From: Clostridia bacterium
GTDB lineage: Bacteria > Bacillota > Clostridia > Oscillospirales > Acutalibacteraceae
Direction of reading: 5' to 3'
Length of the DNA stretch: 64,000 nt
NCBI GenBank assembly: GCA_017461235.1
Contig: JAFTYU010000036.1
Coordinates: 62,001-126,000 of the forward strand
Positions 52,214 to 61,330 of this stretch are shown here, in pieces; the first letter of the stretch is position 1; each line of letters begins with the position of its first letter. Position numbers and translations under genes: made by a program. A model generated the notes under the pieces. That model ran no database searches and was not told the DNA's origin. It saw nothing but the letters and a program-made list of their open reading frames with translations.

Positions 52214-54326
52214 TGTCATCTTCCTGTGTTTTTTTAGCATTTTTGCGGGGTGCCTTGAATGAATAACCGCAAGTTTTATCGGGGCAAGTAATCAGACCGC
52301 CCTTACCCTTGAACAAGGACTTACCGCATTTAGGACAATTTTCACCCGTAGGCTTATCCCATGTCATAAAGTTACAGTTAGGATAATTGTCGCAACCGTA
52401 GAACTGGAAGCCTTTTTTCGACTTTTTGCCGATAACTTTACCACCACATTCGGGGCAAACCGCATTTGTTTCTTCAACAAGGGGCTTTGTAGTTTTGCAT
52501 TCAGGATAACCGGGGCAAGCAAGGAATTTGCCGTAACGGCCTGTTTTGACAACCATATTCCTGCCGCAGTTCTCACATTTAATATCAGTAATATCTTCCT
52601 GAAGTTGAATTTTCTGACCCTGCATATCATTCTTCGCCTTGGAAAGAGCGCCTTCAAGGTCATCATAAAATTCGCGAAGCATTTCTACATAATTGCATTT
52701 ACCTTCATCTATTTCGTCAAGCTTTGTTTCCATAGAGGCGGTGAATTTTGTATTAACGATTTTCTGGAAACGTTCTTTAAGAAGTGCGGTTGTAGCACAA
52801 CCGAGTTCAGTAGCCTTAAGAAGTTTGCCGTCACGCTTTACATATTCTCTCTTAATAATTGTACTTACAATTGAAGCATAAGTACTGGGTCTGCCCACGC
52901 CTGTTTCTTCAAGTGTCTTGATAAGTGATGCCTCGGTATAGTGTGCAGGGGGTTGTGTGAAATGCTGATTGCCCGAAAGCTCTTTAAGCTTTACTGTCTC
53001 GCCTGCTTTGATTTCAGGGAATGTGCCTGCACTGTCACCGTCATCAACGGCATCTTCATAAAGGGCAGTGAAACCGTCGAACTTTATGGAATAACCGCTT
53101 GCTGAGAAAATACAGAAGCCATCTGTACCCGCTTTCTCTGCTTTGATTTCAACTTTAACCGTATCCTGTACACAAGGAGCCATAAGGCTTGCCACGTATC
53201 TGCACCAGATAAGATTATAGAGTTTGTACTGGTCATTTGTAAGGCTCTTTTTTGCAATTTGGGGTGTAATAGCCACATTTGCAGGACGGATTGCCTCGTG
53301 ACCGTCTTGTGCATTTGATCTTGTTTTAAAATATCTGGGTTTATCAGGTAGGTATTTTGCACCGTAATTTGAAGAAATAAAAGCATTTGTAGCTGATCTT
53401 GCTTCTTCAGATATACGTAATGAGTCTGTTCTCATATATGTTATGAGACCTGTCATACCGTAACCTTCAACATCTATACCTTCGTAAAGCTCCTGAGCAA
53501 TTTTCATTGTCTTTTGTGCCTGGAAGTTAAGTTTGCGTGAAGCATCCTGCTGCATTGATGAAGTTATGAAAGGTGGTGAAGGTTGTTTTTTTCTTGTTCC
53601 TTTTTTTACCGAAGCAGCGGTATAATCTGCACCATCAAGTCTTGCAAGGTACATATCTGACTGCTGTTTGTTTTCAATCTTAACCTTGCCGTTTTCATCA
53701 CCGGTAAGAGATGCGGTAAAGGTTCTTCTGCCTGATGCGAATTTAGCATCAATTGACCAATATTCTTCAGGATTGAATTTTGCAATCTCATCTTCTCTGT
53801 CAACGATAAGACGTACCGCAACACTCTGAACACGACCAGCTGAAAGACCACGTCTGATTTTTTGTGAAATAAAGGGACTGAGTCTGTAACCAACAAGTCT
53901 GTCAAGAATACGGCGTGCCTGCTGAGCGTCAACAAGACCCATATCAACAACTTCGGGGTTGCTTATACCGCGTTTAACGCTTGTTTCGTTAATTTCATTG
54001 AATTTAACTCTGTTCTTTTCATTTAAATCAAGGCCTAAAACCGTTGCAAGATGCCACGAAATAGCCTCTCCCTCACGGTCCGGGTCAGTTGCGAGATAAA
54101 CGGCATCACTTTTGCCAACGCGCTCTTTAAGCTCTTTAACAAGCTTTTCCTTACCTTTGATAATTGCATATTTAGGGGCAAAATTATTTTTAACCTCAAC
54201 GTTAAGTTTTGCTGCAGGCAAATCTCTGATATGTCCCATAGATGCTACAACATCATAATCATTACCGAGATATTTTTTGATTGTCTTTGCCTTTGCGGGA
54301 GACTCAACAATAACGAGTTTAGACAT
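52206..54326 (-). CDS. topA: DNA topoisomerase I (type IA)
   Basis: 706 aa. It relaxes negative supercoils. The Toprim domain is SKLVIVESPAKAKTIKKYLG and ATDPDREGEAISWHL. The active-site Tyr is in GLITYMRTDSLRIS. C-terminally there are three zinc ribbons: CENCGRNMV...CPGYPEC, CPECGGKVI...CDNYPNC and CPKCGKSLF...CPDKTC, each with four Cys. Start with AAAGGATG upstream. It follows dprA, the common order dprA-topA-trmFO of Firmicutes. Confidence 0.97.
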   Translation of the reverse strand: MSKLVIVESPAKAKTIKKYLGNDYDVVASMGHIRDLPAAKLNVEVKNNFAPKYAIIKGKEKLVKELKERVGKSDAVYLATDPDREGEAISWHLATVLGLDLNEKNRVKFNEINETSVKRGISNPEVVDMGLVDAQQARRILDRLVGYRLSPFISQKIRRGLSAGRVQSVAVRLIVDREDEIAKFNPEEYWSIDAKFASGRRTFTASLTGDENGKVKIENKQQSDMYLARLDGADYTAASVKKGTRKKQPSPPFITSSMQQDASRKLNFQAQKTMKIAQELYEGIDVEGYGMTGLITYMRTDSLRISEEARSATNAFISSNYGAKYLPDKPRYFKTRSNAQDGHEAIRPANVAITPQIAKKSLTNDQYKLYNLIWCRYVASLMAPCVQDTVKVEIKAEKAGTDGFCIFSASGYSIKFDGFTALYEDAVDDGDSAGTFPEIKAGETVKLKELSGNQHFTQPPAHYTEASLIKTLEETGVGRPSTYASIVSTIIKREYVKRDGKLLKATELGCATTALLKERFQKIVNTKFTASMETKLDEIDEGKCNYVEMLREFYDDLEGALSKAKNDMQGQKIQLQEDITDIKCENCGRNMVVKTGRYGKFLACPGYPECKTTKPLVEETNAVCPECGGKVIGKKSKKGFQFYGCDNYPNCNFMTWDKPTGENCPKCGKSLFKGKGGLITCPDKTCGYSFKAPRKNAKKTQEDDNE

Positions 54327-54360
54327 TTAATTCATCCTTTCATTTTCACTAGTATATCAA

Positions 54361-55569
54361 TTACAATAATTTATATTTTTTACCTGCCGACTGTTCAACG
54401 GCGCCTGAAAGCTCAAGCTCCGTTAAAGATGACAGAACAATATTCATTTTCATTCCCGTTACTCTGACGATATCATCAATATGCATTTCACCGTTCTTTA
54501 ATGCTCCGAAAACCGTTTTTGCATCATCAGATACACCTTCTGGCGGTGTACTTTCAACCGGTTGAGCAGTCTGTACGGGATTTATAAAAGTTTTCTCAAC
54601 TTTTGGTTCTTTTTTCGTTTTCGGCTTCCTGTAATCTACATACTTTACCGAATTCAAAGGTAGTACGGCTTTTTCGGAATCATACAAATCACCGTAAACA
54701 TAATCGTACTCACTTAATATATCACTTGCGGAAAAAACGGGCTTTGCACCGTTTTTAATAAGGTGATTCGTACCGTCAAATGACGAACGGACAATATCAC
54801 CGGGCACCGCAAAAACATCTTTACCCTGTTCAAGGGCGCAATTAGCGGTAATAAGCGAACCGCTTCTGATACCCGCCTCAATAACAACTACACCTAAGGC
54901 TACACCCGATATCAATCTGTTTCTTATGGGAAACGTTGAACGCGAAGGAGACGTAAAGGGTTGATACTCCGAAACAACTGCACCGTAGCGTGTTATTGCT
55001 CTCCTGAGCGCCGCATTTTCCTTAAGATAATCGTAAGAAAGACCACAGCCTAAAAATGCAAGAGTCCTACCCTTTGCCAACATAGCGCCTGCGTGGGCTT
55101 CGCTGTCTATGCCCAATGCACCTCCGCTTACAATCGTCGCTCCCGCTTGTGCAAGTCTGTAAGAAAGCTTCTGTGCGGTCTCTATACCGTAACTGCTTGC
55201 GTTCCTTGTACCGACAATGCCTATAGACAAAACATCCTTGAGCACTGTACAATCCCCCAAGCCGTAAAGAACCAGTGGTATATCTGATAAATTTTTAAAT
55301 CTGTCGGGATAAAGCTCATTATCGGGTGTTATTATAGTGTAACCTTTCGAACTGCACTCTTTAAAGACCGCCGCAGTCTGGGATGGTGTTGAACTTTTCA
55401 AGGCATTTATCTTTTTCTCTGTGAACAATCCCGACAGACGCCATTCGTCGGAACCGGCAAGATATAATTTTTCGGGAGTTTCAAAATACGACAGAATATC
55501 GGCAGTTTGCGCACCTGCGCCCAAAGCCGTCTGAAGCCATATCCAATACTCTGTCGGACAAACACTCAT
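54361..55569 (-). CDS. dprA: DNA processing protein DprA
   Basis: 402 aa from the ATG at 55569, which overlaps the upstream stop in an ATGA; the in-frame TTG at 55584 is less likely. DprA loads RecA on incoming single-stranded DNA during transformation. The Rossmann-like core shows GIVGTRNASSYGIETAQ, IVSGGALGIDSEAHAGAM, GCGLSYDY, FPIRNRLISGVALGVVVIEA and GSLITANCALEQGKDVFAVPG. An N-terminal SAM-like domain (1-70) and a C-terminal winged-helix (about 345-402) flank it. Confidence 0.95.
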   Translation of the reverse strand: MSVCPTEYWIWLQTALGAGAQTADILSYFETPEKLYLAGSDEWRLSGLFTEKKINALKSSTPSQTAAVFKECSSKGYTIITPDNELYPDRFKNLSDIPLVLYGLGDCTVLKDVLSIGIVGTRNASSYGIETAQKLSYRLAQAGATIVSGGALGIDSEAHAGAMLAKGRTLAFLGCGLSYDYLKENAALRRAITRYGAVVSEYQPFTSPSRSTFPIRNRLISGVALGVVVIEAGIRSGSLITANCALEQGKDVFAVPGDIVRSSFDGTNHLIKNGAKPVFSASDILSEYDYVYGDLYDSEKAVLPLNSVKYVDYRKPKTKKEPKVEKTFINPVQTAQPVESTPPEGVSDDAKTVFGALKNGEMHIDDIVRVTGMKMNIVLSSLTELELSGAVEQSAGKKYKLL

Positions 55570-56396
55570 CTCATCATTTCCCAAATCATAATCGAAGCCG
55601 CAGCAGCAGCGTTAAGGGATTCTGCTCTACCCTTCATAGGAATCGTAACCGGCTCGCTCACAGCGCAAGTTTCAGCGCTTATACCATCACCTTCGTTACC
55701 TATTACCGTAACCACACCGCCGCTCATATCAGCATCGGTGATTTTTGTAGCACCACTGTCAGGAACACCTGCATATATTTTCATTCCGTTTTCGGACAAA
55801 GATGAAAGAAGTAACGGTAAATCATCCGTTTGCACAACATCAAGTCTGAAAAGAGACCCCATAGCCGCCCTTTGCGACTTAGGATTGTATATATCGCAAC
55901 CACCACTGACAATAACGCCGTTAAGTCCGACAGCCTCGGCAGTCCTGACAACGGCACCGAAGTTTGACGGATTTGAAACATTATCCAAGGCAATATATTT
56001 CCCATTGTATTTTATTTTACCTATATTTGTTTTTTTGTCAAGCATTTTGCATATACAGAAAACCCCTTGCGGATTCTTTGTATCTCCCAGTTTTTCAGCC
56101 ACTTCTTCGCTCACGCAAAAGCAACGCGCAGAAACCTTTTCCACACAGCTGATATACTCGGAATATTTAGTCATTGCCTTTTCTGTAACGTAGAGTTCAT
56201 ATATCTGTACACCGCTTAACGCGGCATCCGCACAAAGTCTTGCTCCTTCAATAAAAAACAGACCTTGTGATTTTCTGAAATTATCTTTATCACGCAATTT
56301 CACCGCAAATTTAACGCGGTCATTGTTTTTGCTTGTGATTTTTTCCGTAACAATCTCTCCCTTTTTAAGTCCCGTAACGTTTAACTTAAAAAACAT
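55566..56396 (-). CDS. TrmH (SpoU) family RNA 2'-O-methyltransferase
   Basis: 276 aa. The substrate-binding N-terminal part has FIEGARLCADAALSG. The SPOUT knot has LDNVSNPSNFGAVVRTAEAVG (motif 1 Asn/Arg), VIGNEGDGIS (motif 2) and IPMKGRAESLNAAAAASIM (motif 3). It methylates a ribose in tRNA or 23S rRNA. The ATG at 56396 lies in the T run of the rplT terminator and gives about 14 residues more than relatives; a strong GGGAGAG precedes only an ATT (56354), so the true start is unsure. Its stop overlaps dprA. Confidence 0.88.
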   Translation of the reverse strand: MFFKLNVTGLKKGEIVTEKITSKNNDRVKFAVKLRDKDNFRKSQGLFFIEGARLCADAALSGVQIYELYVTEKAMTKYSEYISCVEKVSARCFCVSEEVAEKLGDTKNPQGVFCICKMLDKKTNIGKIKYNGKYIALDNVSNPSNFGAVVRTAEAVGLNGVIVSGGCDIYNPKSQRAAMGSLFRLDVVQTDDLPLLLSSLSENGMKIYAGVPDSGATKITDADMSGGVVTVIGNEGDGISAETCAVSEPVTIPMKGRAESLNAAAAASIMIWEMMR

Positions 56397-56427
56397 CTAA
56401 CGCCCGACCGATATGCCGGCCGGGCGT
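56385..56427 (-). terminator. Terminator after rplT
   Basis: Minus strand: ACGCCCGGCCG...CGGTCGGGCGT (one G-T pair), then TAGATGTTTTTT. It ends the infC-rpmI-rplT transcript; the next ORF begins inside the T run. Confidence 0.85.
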
Positions 56428-56439
56428 AATTAGTGATTA

Positions 56440-56793
56440 TTAAAGGGCTGCTTTTGCTTTTTCTACAAGAGCTGCAAAACCTTCGGGATCTGCAATCGCG
56501 ATTTCAGAAAGCATTTTTCTGTTGAGTTCGATACCTGCTTTTTTGAGACCGTTGATAAATGTTGAATAGTTGATGCCATTCATTTTGCAAGCAGCAGAGA
56601 TTCTTGTAATCCAAAGACGACGGAAATCTCTCTTTTTCTGTTTACGGCCGATATATGCATAGTTGCCACTTTTCATAACTGCCTGTTTAGCAGTTTTGAA
56701 AAGTTTGCTCTTTGAGCCATAATAGCCTTTAGCGAGTTTAAGAACTTTATTTCTTCTTTTGCGAGTCATCATCGCACCTTTTATACGTGCCAT
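56440..56793 (-). CDS. rplT: 50S ribosomal protein L20
   Basis: 117 aa, the usual length. L20 starts 50S assembly and, in Firmicutes, represses its own operon by binding the leader RNA. The basic N-terminus [20 protein letters not shown] and the [20 protein letters not shown] and [19 protein letters not shown] segments are typical. Start with CGGAGG upstream. Last gene of the infC-rpmI-rplT operon. Confidence 0.98.
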   Translation of the reverse strand: MARIKGAMMTRKRRNKVLKLAKGYYGSKSKLFKTAKQAVMKSGNYAYIGRKQKKRDFRRLWITRISAACKMNGINYSTFINGLKKAGIELNRKMLSEIAIADPEGFAALVEKAKAAL

Positions 56794-56819
56794 TTTAAGT
56801 TACCTCCGTTTACCGTTAA

Positions 56820-57017
56820 TTATTTATAAGGAATGAGACGTTTAATCTGCTTCTGATTTGTAACGTCTGCAACATTAGTCTTGCGAAGACCTCTTTTACG
56901 TTTTGTTGTCTTCTTGGTAAGGATGTGTGACTTGTTAGCATGAGCACGGATGGGCTTACCGTTTTTAGACATTTTGAAACGCTTTTTAGCGCCTGAGTGA
57001 GTTTTAATTTTGGGCAT
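56820..57017 (-). CDS. rpmI: 50S ribosomal protein L35
   Basis: 65 aa. [20 protein letters not shown] and the [17 protein letters not shown] region are the L35 signature. AAGGAGG lies just upstream of the ATG. Middle gene of infC-rpmI-rplT. Confidence 0.98.
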   Translation of the reverse strand: MPKIKTHSGAKKRFKMSKNGKPIRAHANKSHILTKKTTKRKRGLRKTNVADVTNQKQIKRLIPYK

Positions 57018-57041
57018 AATAAATCCTCCTTAATTTTGCAA

Positions 57042-57557
57042 TTACTTTGATGCTTTGGGAACAAGGAACATAAGCATTGAACGGCCTTCAAGCTTTGCGG
57101 CTTTCTCAACAGAACCTGTTTCTGAACAAGCCTCTGCAAAACGTTGCATAACATCAATACCGAGTTCGGTATGAGCCATCTCTCTGCCTCTGAAACGAAT
57201 AGACACTTTAACCTTGTTGCCGTCACGCAAAAAGCGCAAAGCATGGTTTACTTTAGTGTTGAAGTCGCCTGTGTCGATATTCAAAGATAAACGAACCTCT
57301 TTGATTTCCATAACCTTCTGGTTCTTTTTTGCTTCCTTTTCGCGCTTTGCCTGTTCAAAACGGAACTTACCGTAGTCCATAATTTTGCATACTGGCGGAT
57401 TAGCACCGGGAGCAATTTTAACAAGGTCAAGGTTGCTTTTCTCTGCCAATGTGAGAGCTTCTTTTGCAGACATAATGCCTATCTGCTCGCCCGTTGCAGA
57501 AATAACTCTGACTTCTTTATCTCTGATTTCCTCGTTGATTTGATTCTCCTTGCTGAT
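57042..57557 (-). CDS. infC: Translation initiation factor IF-3, apparent AUC start
   Basis: 171 aa. IF-3 keeps 30S subunits free and checks the start codon. The homologous N-terminus ISKENQINEEIRDKEVRV lies upstream of the first ATG (57473), which would lose 28 conserved residues. The frame contains no ATG, GTG or TTG there. GGAGG lies 9 bases before an ATC at 57557, so AUC is the likely start. This fits the known use of AUU-type starts by infC for autoregulation. Later parts include PPVCKIMDYGKFRFEQAKRE, HALRFLRDGNKVKVSIRFRG and the C-terminal KLEGRSMLMFLVPK. Confidence 0.93.
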   Translation of the reverse strand: MSKENQINEEIRDKEVRVISATGEQIGIMSAKEALTLAEKSNLDLVKIAPGANPPVCKIMDYGKFRFEQAKREKEAKKNQKVMEIKEVRLSLNIDTGDFNTKVNHALRFLRDGNKVKVSIRFRGREMAHTELGIDVMQRFAEACSETGSVEKAAKLEGRSMLMFLVPKASK

Positions 57558-57707
57558 ACCTAAGCACCTCCAAAAAATATTAAAAGCTTGAACGGAAAAT
57601 TCCGTTCAAGCCTAATACGCACTTGGTGCGCTGAAAAACCTTAAGCTATTGACCAAACAATGCACTCGTTTGGTGAGAACGGAACAGTTCTGCTTTATTG
57701 CTCAAAT
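57558..57707 (-). promoter_or_regulatory. L20 leader / attenuator of the infC operon
   Basis: About 150 bases of leader RNA. It has hairpins CCAAAC...GTTTGG and CGCAC-CAA-GTGCG, then a strong terminator GCTTGAACGGAA-TT-TTCCGTTCAAGC followed by TTTTAATATTTTTT (57611-57572), directly before the infC ribosome binding site. The arrangement matches the L20-regulated leader of Firmicutes, in which L20 binding favours premature termination. Family identity is inferred from position and layout. Confidence 0.75.
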
Positions 57708-57736
57708 ATAATATCAGTATTCTTCAGGTTTGTCAA
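57708..57736 (-). promoter_or_regulatory. SigA promoter for infC-rpmI-rplT
   Basis: Minus strand: TTGACA (57736-57731), 17-base spacer, TATTAT (57713-57708). Confidence 0.85.
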
Positions 57737-57751
57737 GCACTTTTTTAATTT

Positions 57752-59584
57752 TTATACTTCTTCTGCATCGGTGTTTTCAACATTGCCCGAATCGCCATCT
57801 GCAGCTTCGTCATCGCTTTCGGTTGTTTCTTCCGAAACATCTTCGGTAGTAGCTTCCGTTGTTGAAGCAAATTCACCGTAGTAATAGAGAACAATCGTAT
57901 CCGTCGCAGAAAGTCTGCCGTCATTAGGTATAGCAGACCAGTCAGATGTTTCAGGGTCAACGTAAACCACTCTGTTAACTCTGTTTGAGTCGCTGAAGCT
58001 TGTAGCAACGTTGCTCATCTCGGTATCAATAAATTTAAAACCGGCATCAGCAAGCTTATCTTTCGCATCCTGCAACAATAAGCCTTCAACATCAGGCACT
58101 TCCAAGCCATTACTGATTTTAAGGGTTATCGTCTTGGGACTTAAAGAATTAACTTCCACGCCTGCATTAATGCTTTGCGAAATGATTTTACCGCGCTCCT
58201 GCTCACTGTCAACATACTCTGTCCTGAAATTGAGCACCTTTTTATACTCGTCATCATCCTTGATATCATCATAGAACTTACCTACAAATTTAGGTATAGT
58301 TACACTGACAATACCGATTTCTGTTTGCTCATGCGTTGATTCAGCCTGTATTGAAATTTCATCGGTTGAAGTCTCGTTATCCTTATCATCGTTATTAGCA
58401 CAGCCCTTGAAGCCTATAAGCACACCTATGAGTACCGTAAGGCAAACTGCCGCACTGACCACAAAAGCTATAACGGCACCTTTTTTATGATTTTTTTCAT
58501 CAGTCGGAGCATCAGAGTCATCATCAATATCAAGGAGCGGAGGCGCTGAAGGTGCTTCCGGCTCGTAAACGTCATCCTCTTCTTCATACATTGAAGGATA
58601 CGCGTGTGAAGCAACGCCCGCTGCCGCAGGTGATGCAGAAAGTTCGTCTCTGAGTTGATCAACGTCCGTCGTTCTGTCCTGAGGCAGAATCTGCAAAGCG
58701 TTGACAAGAGCATTAATAACGTACGCGGGAAGTTGTTCTGCAAACTTTCCGGGTATCATTAATTTATCGTTTGTGAGCCTTGATGCGGCACTTATCGGAG
58801 TACTTCCTATAAGCGCTCTGTAAAGAACCGCCGCAAAGGCATAAACATCGGTATAAGTACCTATACCGCTACTGAGACCATACTGTTCAACTGCCGCATA
58901 GCCCTCGTAAAGCTCACATTGCATACCGCTTTTTTCAGTACGCACATCAGCGATGCAATAACCTGTTATTCTCACTTTACCGTGAGTGTCAATAATAAGG
59001 TTTGTGGGCGAAATACCGCCGTGTATAATTCCTGCAGAATGAAGTTCACCCAATGCGGAAAGCACGGGCATAAACAATACCCTTGCTTCATCCCACGATA
59101 TGTAACCCTGCTCTTTTGCCAAAAGATATTCGCGCAAAGACTGACCTTCGCCCAAAAACTCACTGACAGCGTAAACAGTGCCTAAATCTTCAAAAATATG
59201 CGTTGCAGGAGTCAATGCAGTAAAACCTTTAAGGGCAGAAAGCTTTCTCCACAGTTTAAGGAATGCATCTTTAGCATCAATGAACTCTGAAGCCTTACCA
59301 ACATTCACAAGGCAATAGTTACCCTCGCCCCTTGACAGAAGCCCGGCAGGATAAAGCTCCCTTATACTTACGGGTTTCTTTGCTTCAAGGTCAAAGGCAT
59401 TATATGTGTTACCTTCGGCATTGGAGCTGACAAGCTTTCCGATAAGATAACGTCCGCCTACAACTGTTTTCAAAGGAAGATACGGGTCTTTCTGCGGTTT
59501 ACTGCTTTCATTGCGACAATAAGGACAAACCGTATTGTTGCCGATTTTTCTCATACAACGTAAACACAATTTTTCCTTTTCCAT
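57752..59584 (-). CDS. Zinc-ribbon PASTA protein with degenerate kinase domain (predicted pseudokinase)
   Basis: 610 aa. N-terminal zinc ribbon (Cys7, Cys10, Cys20, Cys23), then a protein kinase fold (about 45-310), a Pro/Asp-rich linker, one membrane helix (369-391) and two extracellular PASTA-like domains (about 425-575), with an acidic Thr/Glu tail. The kinase lacks key residues: Arg75 stands where the VAIK Lys should be (VSIREL), HRD is HGG (188-190), and DFG reads GYC (208-210); Asn195 remains. It is thus probably a catalytically dead relative of PknB/PrkC that senses wall fragments. AAGGA precedes the ATG. It lies 17 bases after the coiled-coil gene. Confidence 0.85.
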   Translation of the reverse strand: MEKEKLCLRCMRKIGNNTVCPYCRNESSKPQKDPYLPLKTVVGGRYLIGKLVSSNAEGNTYNAFDLEAKKPVSIRELYPAGLLSRGEGNYCLVNVGKASEFIDAKDAFLKLWRKLSALKGFTALTPATHIFEDLGTVYAVSEFLGEGQSLREYLLAKEQGYISWDEARVLFMPVLSALGELHSAGIIHGGISPTNLIIDTHGKVRITGYCIADVRTEKSGMQCELYEGYAAVEQYGLSSGIGTYTDVYAFAAVLYRALIGSTPISAASRLTNDKLMIPGKFAEQLPAYVINALVNALQILPQDRTTDVDQLRDELSASPAAAGVASHAYPSMYEEEDDVYEPEAPSAPPLLDIDDDSDAPTDEKNHKKGAVIAFVVSAAVCLTVLIGVLIGFKGCANNDDKDNETSTDEISIQAESTHEQTEIGIVSVTIPKFVGKFYDDIKDDDEYKKVLNFRTEYVDSEQERGKIISQSINAGVEVNSLSPKTITLKISNGLEVPDVEGLLLQDAKDKLADAGFKFIDTEMSNVATSFSDSNRVNRVVYVDPETSDWSAIPNDGRLSATDTIVLYYYGEFASTTEATTEDVSEETTESDDEAADGDSGNVENTDAEEV

Positions 59585-59601
59585 GTTCTATGTCCTTATA
59601 A

Positions 59602-60156
59602 TCAGTCGTCAAATCTGGGTTTTGCGCTACCACTATTCTGTGTCAAAGCATCTCTGACACTCTGACGAAGCTTTCTGATATCGTTAACACTCTTTGTGAG
59701 AGTTTCATCAGTATCTCTGATAATGGTTTCAACATAAGCACTTGCGTTTTTGCGGATGTCGTTTGACCATCTTTCTGCCTTATCCGTAATTTCACGAGCG
59801 TGAGTTTTAGCTTCTGCACGAACTGCAGCTGCTTCATCTCTTGCCTGCTGAAGGATACCGTCCGCAGCAGCTTTTGCTTCCTTTGTAATCTGGTGTTCTT
59901 CAATCATCAAATCTGCTCTCTGACGAGCCTTATCGACAATACCCTCTGCCTGTGCTTCGGCATCGTTAAGAATATCGCGTCTTTCCTGAGCAATCTTTTT
60001 AGCCTGAGTAATTTCAACAGGCATATTAAGACGAATATCTTCAATAAGTCTTGAAAGCTCCTCTTCATCGATAAGGAGTTTGGATGAGAAAGGCATAGTT
60101 TTAGCTTCAGCAATAAGTCTGTCAATGCTTTCAAGTGATGTTTCGATGTTACTCAT
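59602..60156 (-). CDS. Coiled-coil protein (ATPase-subunit/DivIVA-like)
   Basis: 184 aa, soluble, almost all helix. Residues about 50-130 are a long Ala/Glu/Arg-rich coiled coil (AEAQAEGIVDKARQRADLMI and QQARDEAAAVRAEAKTHARE). Such proteins in Clostridia are often named after V-type ATPase subunit H or DivIVA, but no true ATPase genes are near. It lies after coaD (32 bases) and before the pseudokinase (17 bases), so it could be a scaffold that works with it; that is inference. AAAGGAACG precedes the ATG. Confidence 0.7.
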   Translation of the reverse strand: MSNIETSLESIDRLIAEAKTMPFSSKLLIDEEELSRLIEDIRLNMPVEITQAKKIAQERRDILNDAEAQAEGIVDKARQRADLMIEEHQITKEAKAAADGILQQARDEAAAVRAEAKTHAREITDKAERWSNDIRKNASAYVETIIRDTDETLTKSVNDIRKLRQSVRDALTQNSGSAKPRFDD

Positions 60157-60188
60157 AATAATCGTTCCTTTCGTTTATCACAGAGCAG

Positions 60189-60677
60189 TTATTTTCTGCC
60201 CAGTCTTTTAATTATATCGTCACAAATTTCTTGGGGAACAAACTGGGTTATATCCCCGCCCAATCTGCAAACTTCCTTAACTACGCTGGAGCTCAAAAAC
60301 ATATGCTCCGCATTTGAAACCATAAAAATTGTTTCCATCTCAGGATTAAGTCGCTGGTTAGTGAGTGCCTGACGGAATTCATCGTCATAGTCGGAAATAG
60401 CTCTCAAGCCTTTAACAACTGCAGATGCACCTTTATCGCGCACATAATCCGCCAAAAGACCTGCATAAGTGTCAACACTGACATTGTCAAGGTCCTTAGT
60501 ACAACGCTTTATAAACTCAACGCGCTCTTCGGTTGTGAAGCTGCCAACATCTTTGTTGAAGTTACGCATTACAACCACGATAACCTTGTCAAATAATTTT
60601 GATGACCTTGTAATGATGTCAAGATGACCGATAGTCAACGGGTCAAAACTACCGGGACACACAACTGTTTTGCCCAT
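60189..60677 (-). CDS. coaD: Phosphopantetheine adenylyltransferase
   Basis: 162 aa from the ATG at 60677, with AAAGG 9 bases upstream (a TTG at 60686 overlaps that spacing). CoaD makes dephospho-CoA from phosphopantetheine and ATP. The nucleotidyltransferase motif is CPGSFDPLTIGHLDII; the ISSTR-equivalent region reads FLSSSVVKEV. VKGLRAISDYDDEFR is also typical. It follows rsmD at a one-base gap, the usual rsmD-coaD pair. Confidence 0.96.
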   Translation of the reverse strand: MGKTVVCPGSFDPLTIGHLDIITRSSKLFDKVIVVVMRNFNKDVGSFTTEERVEFIKRCTKDLDNVSVDTYAGLLADYVRDKGASAVVKGLRAISDYDDEFRQALTNQRLNPEMETIFMVSNAEHMFLSSSVVKEVCRLGGDITQFVPQEICDDIIKRLGRK

Positions 60678-60678
60678 A

Positions 60679-61215
60679 TCAAACAACCTTTCTGTAAACT
60701 GTCAAAGCAATTTTACCATACTTATAGCGTTTGGAAGTAAAGCCTTCGATAGTTTCGGGTAAAATTTCTTCTGCCGCACTTTCGCAAACAATAATACCGT
60801 TATCCGCAATATGAAGCCTGACTCTGTCAATTGCATCTTCCATCAAGCCCGCCCTGTATGGGGGATCAAGAAAGGCAATATCGTACCTTTCTGTTGTTCT
60901 GTCAAGATAGTCAAGCGAATTGCCGAGAACTGTTTTTGCACAATTTCTGAACCCTGTGTTTTCAAGATTTTCTTCGGTTACATTAACAGAAGCCTTTGAA
61001 ATATCGGTGAAAACTGCAAATTCGGCACCGCGACTCAATGCCTCTATACCCAACTGACCGCAACCGCAGAACATATCAAGCACACGGCTGCCTTCAACAT
61101 CAAACTGAATGATATTGAATATGGATTCTTTAACCTTATCCGTAGTGGGTCTTACACTGTCACCCTCAAGGGTCTTAAGGCGTCTTCCCCTTGCGGAACC
61201 TGTAATAACACGCAT
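60679..61215 (-). CDS. rsmD: 16S rRNA (guanine-966-N2) methyltransferase
   Basis: 178 aa. It methylates G966 of 16S rRNA using SAM. Features: MRVITGSARGRRLKTL, RPTTDKVKESIFNII, SAM-binding VLDMFCGCGQLGIEALSRGA, and the catalytic FLDPPY. Start with AAAGGATG upstream. First gene of the rsmD-coaD-coiled coil-pseudokinase run. Confidence 0.95.
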   Translation of the reverse strand: MRVITGSARGRRLKTLEGDSVRPTTDKVKESIFNIIQFDVEGSRVLDMFCGCGQLGIEALSRGAEFAVFTDISKASVNVTEENLENTGFRNCAKTVLGNSLDYLDRTTERYDIAFLDPPYRAGLMEDAIDRVRLHIADNGIIVCESAAEEILPETIEGFTSKRYKYGKIALTVYRKVV

Positions 61216-61277
61216 AATTCAACATCCTTTCGTTTAATATCAGGGCACAAAAACACTTATAAACATATCATCAGTTT

Positions 61278-61306
61278 ATTATTACATTTATAAGTTTTTT
61301 TGTCAA
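61278..61306 (-). promoter_or_regulatory. Probable promoter for rsmD-coaD
   Basis: Minus strand: TTGACA (61306-61301), 17-base spacer, AATAAT (61283-61278). The -35 is perfect and the -10 is only fair. Confidence 0.55.
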
Positions 61307-61330
61307 GTTTTATTTGAATTATGCCACGCC

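Noticed and set aside
57042..57473. infC starting at the first ATG
   Set aside because: The 28 upstream codons encode the conserved IF-3 N-terminus and follow a strong GGAGG site.
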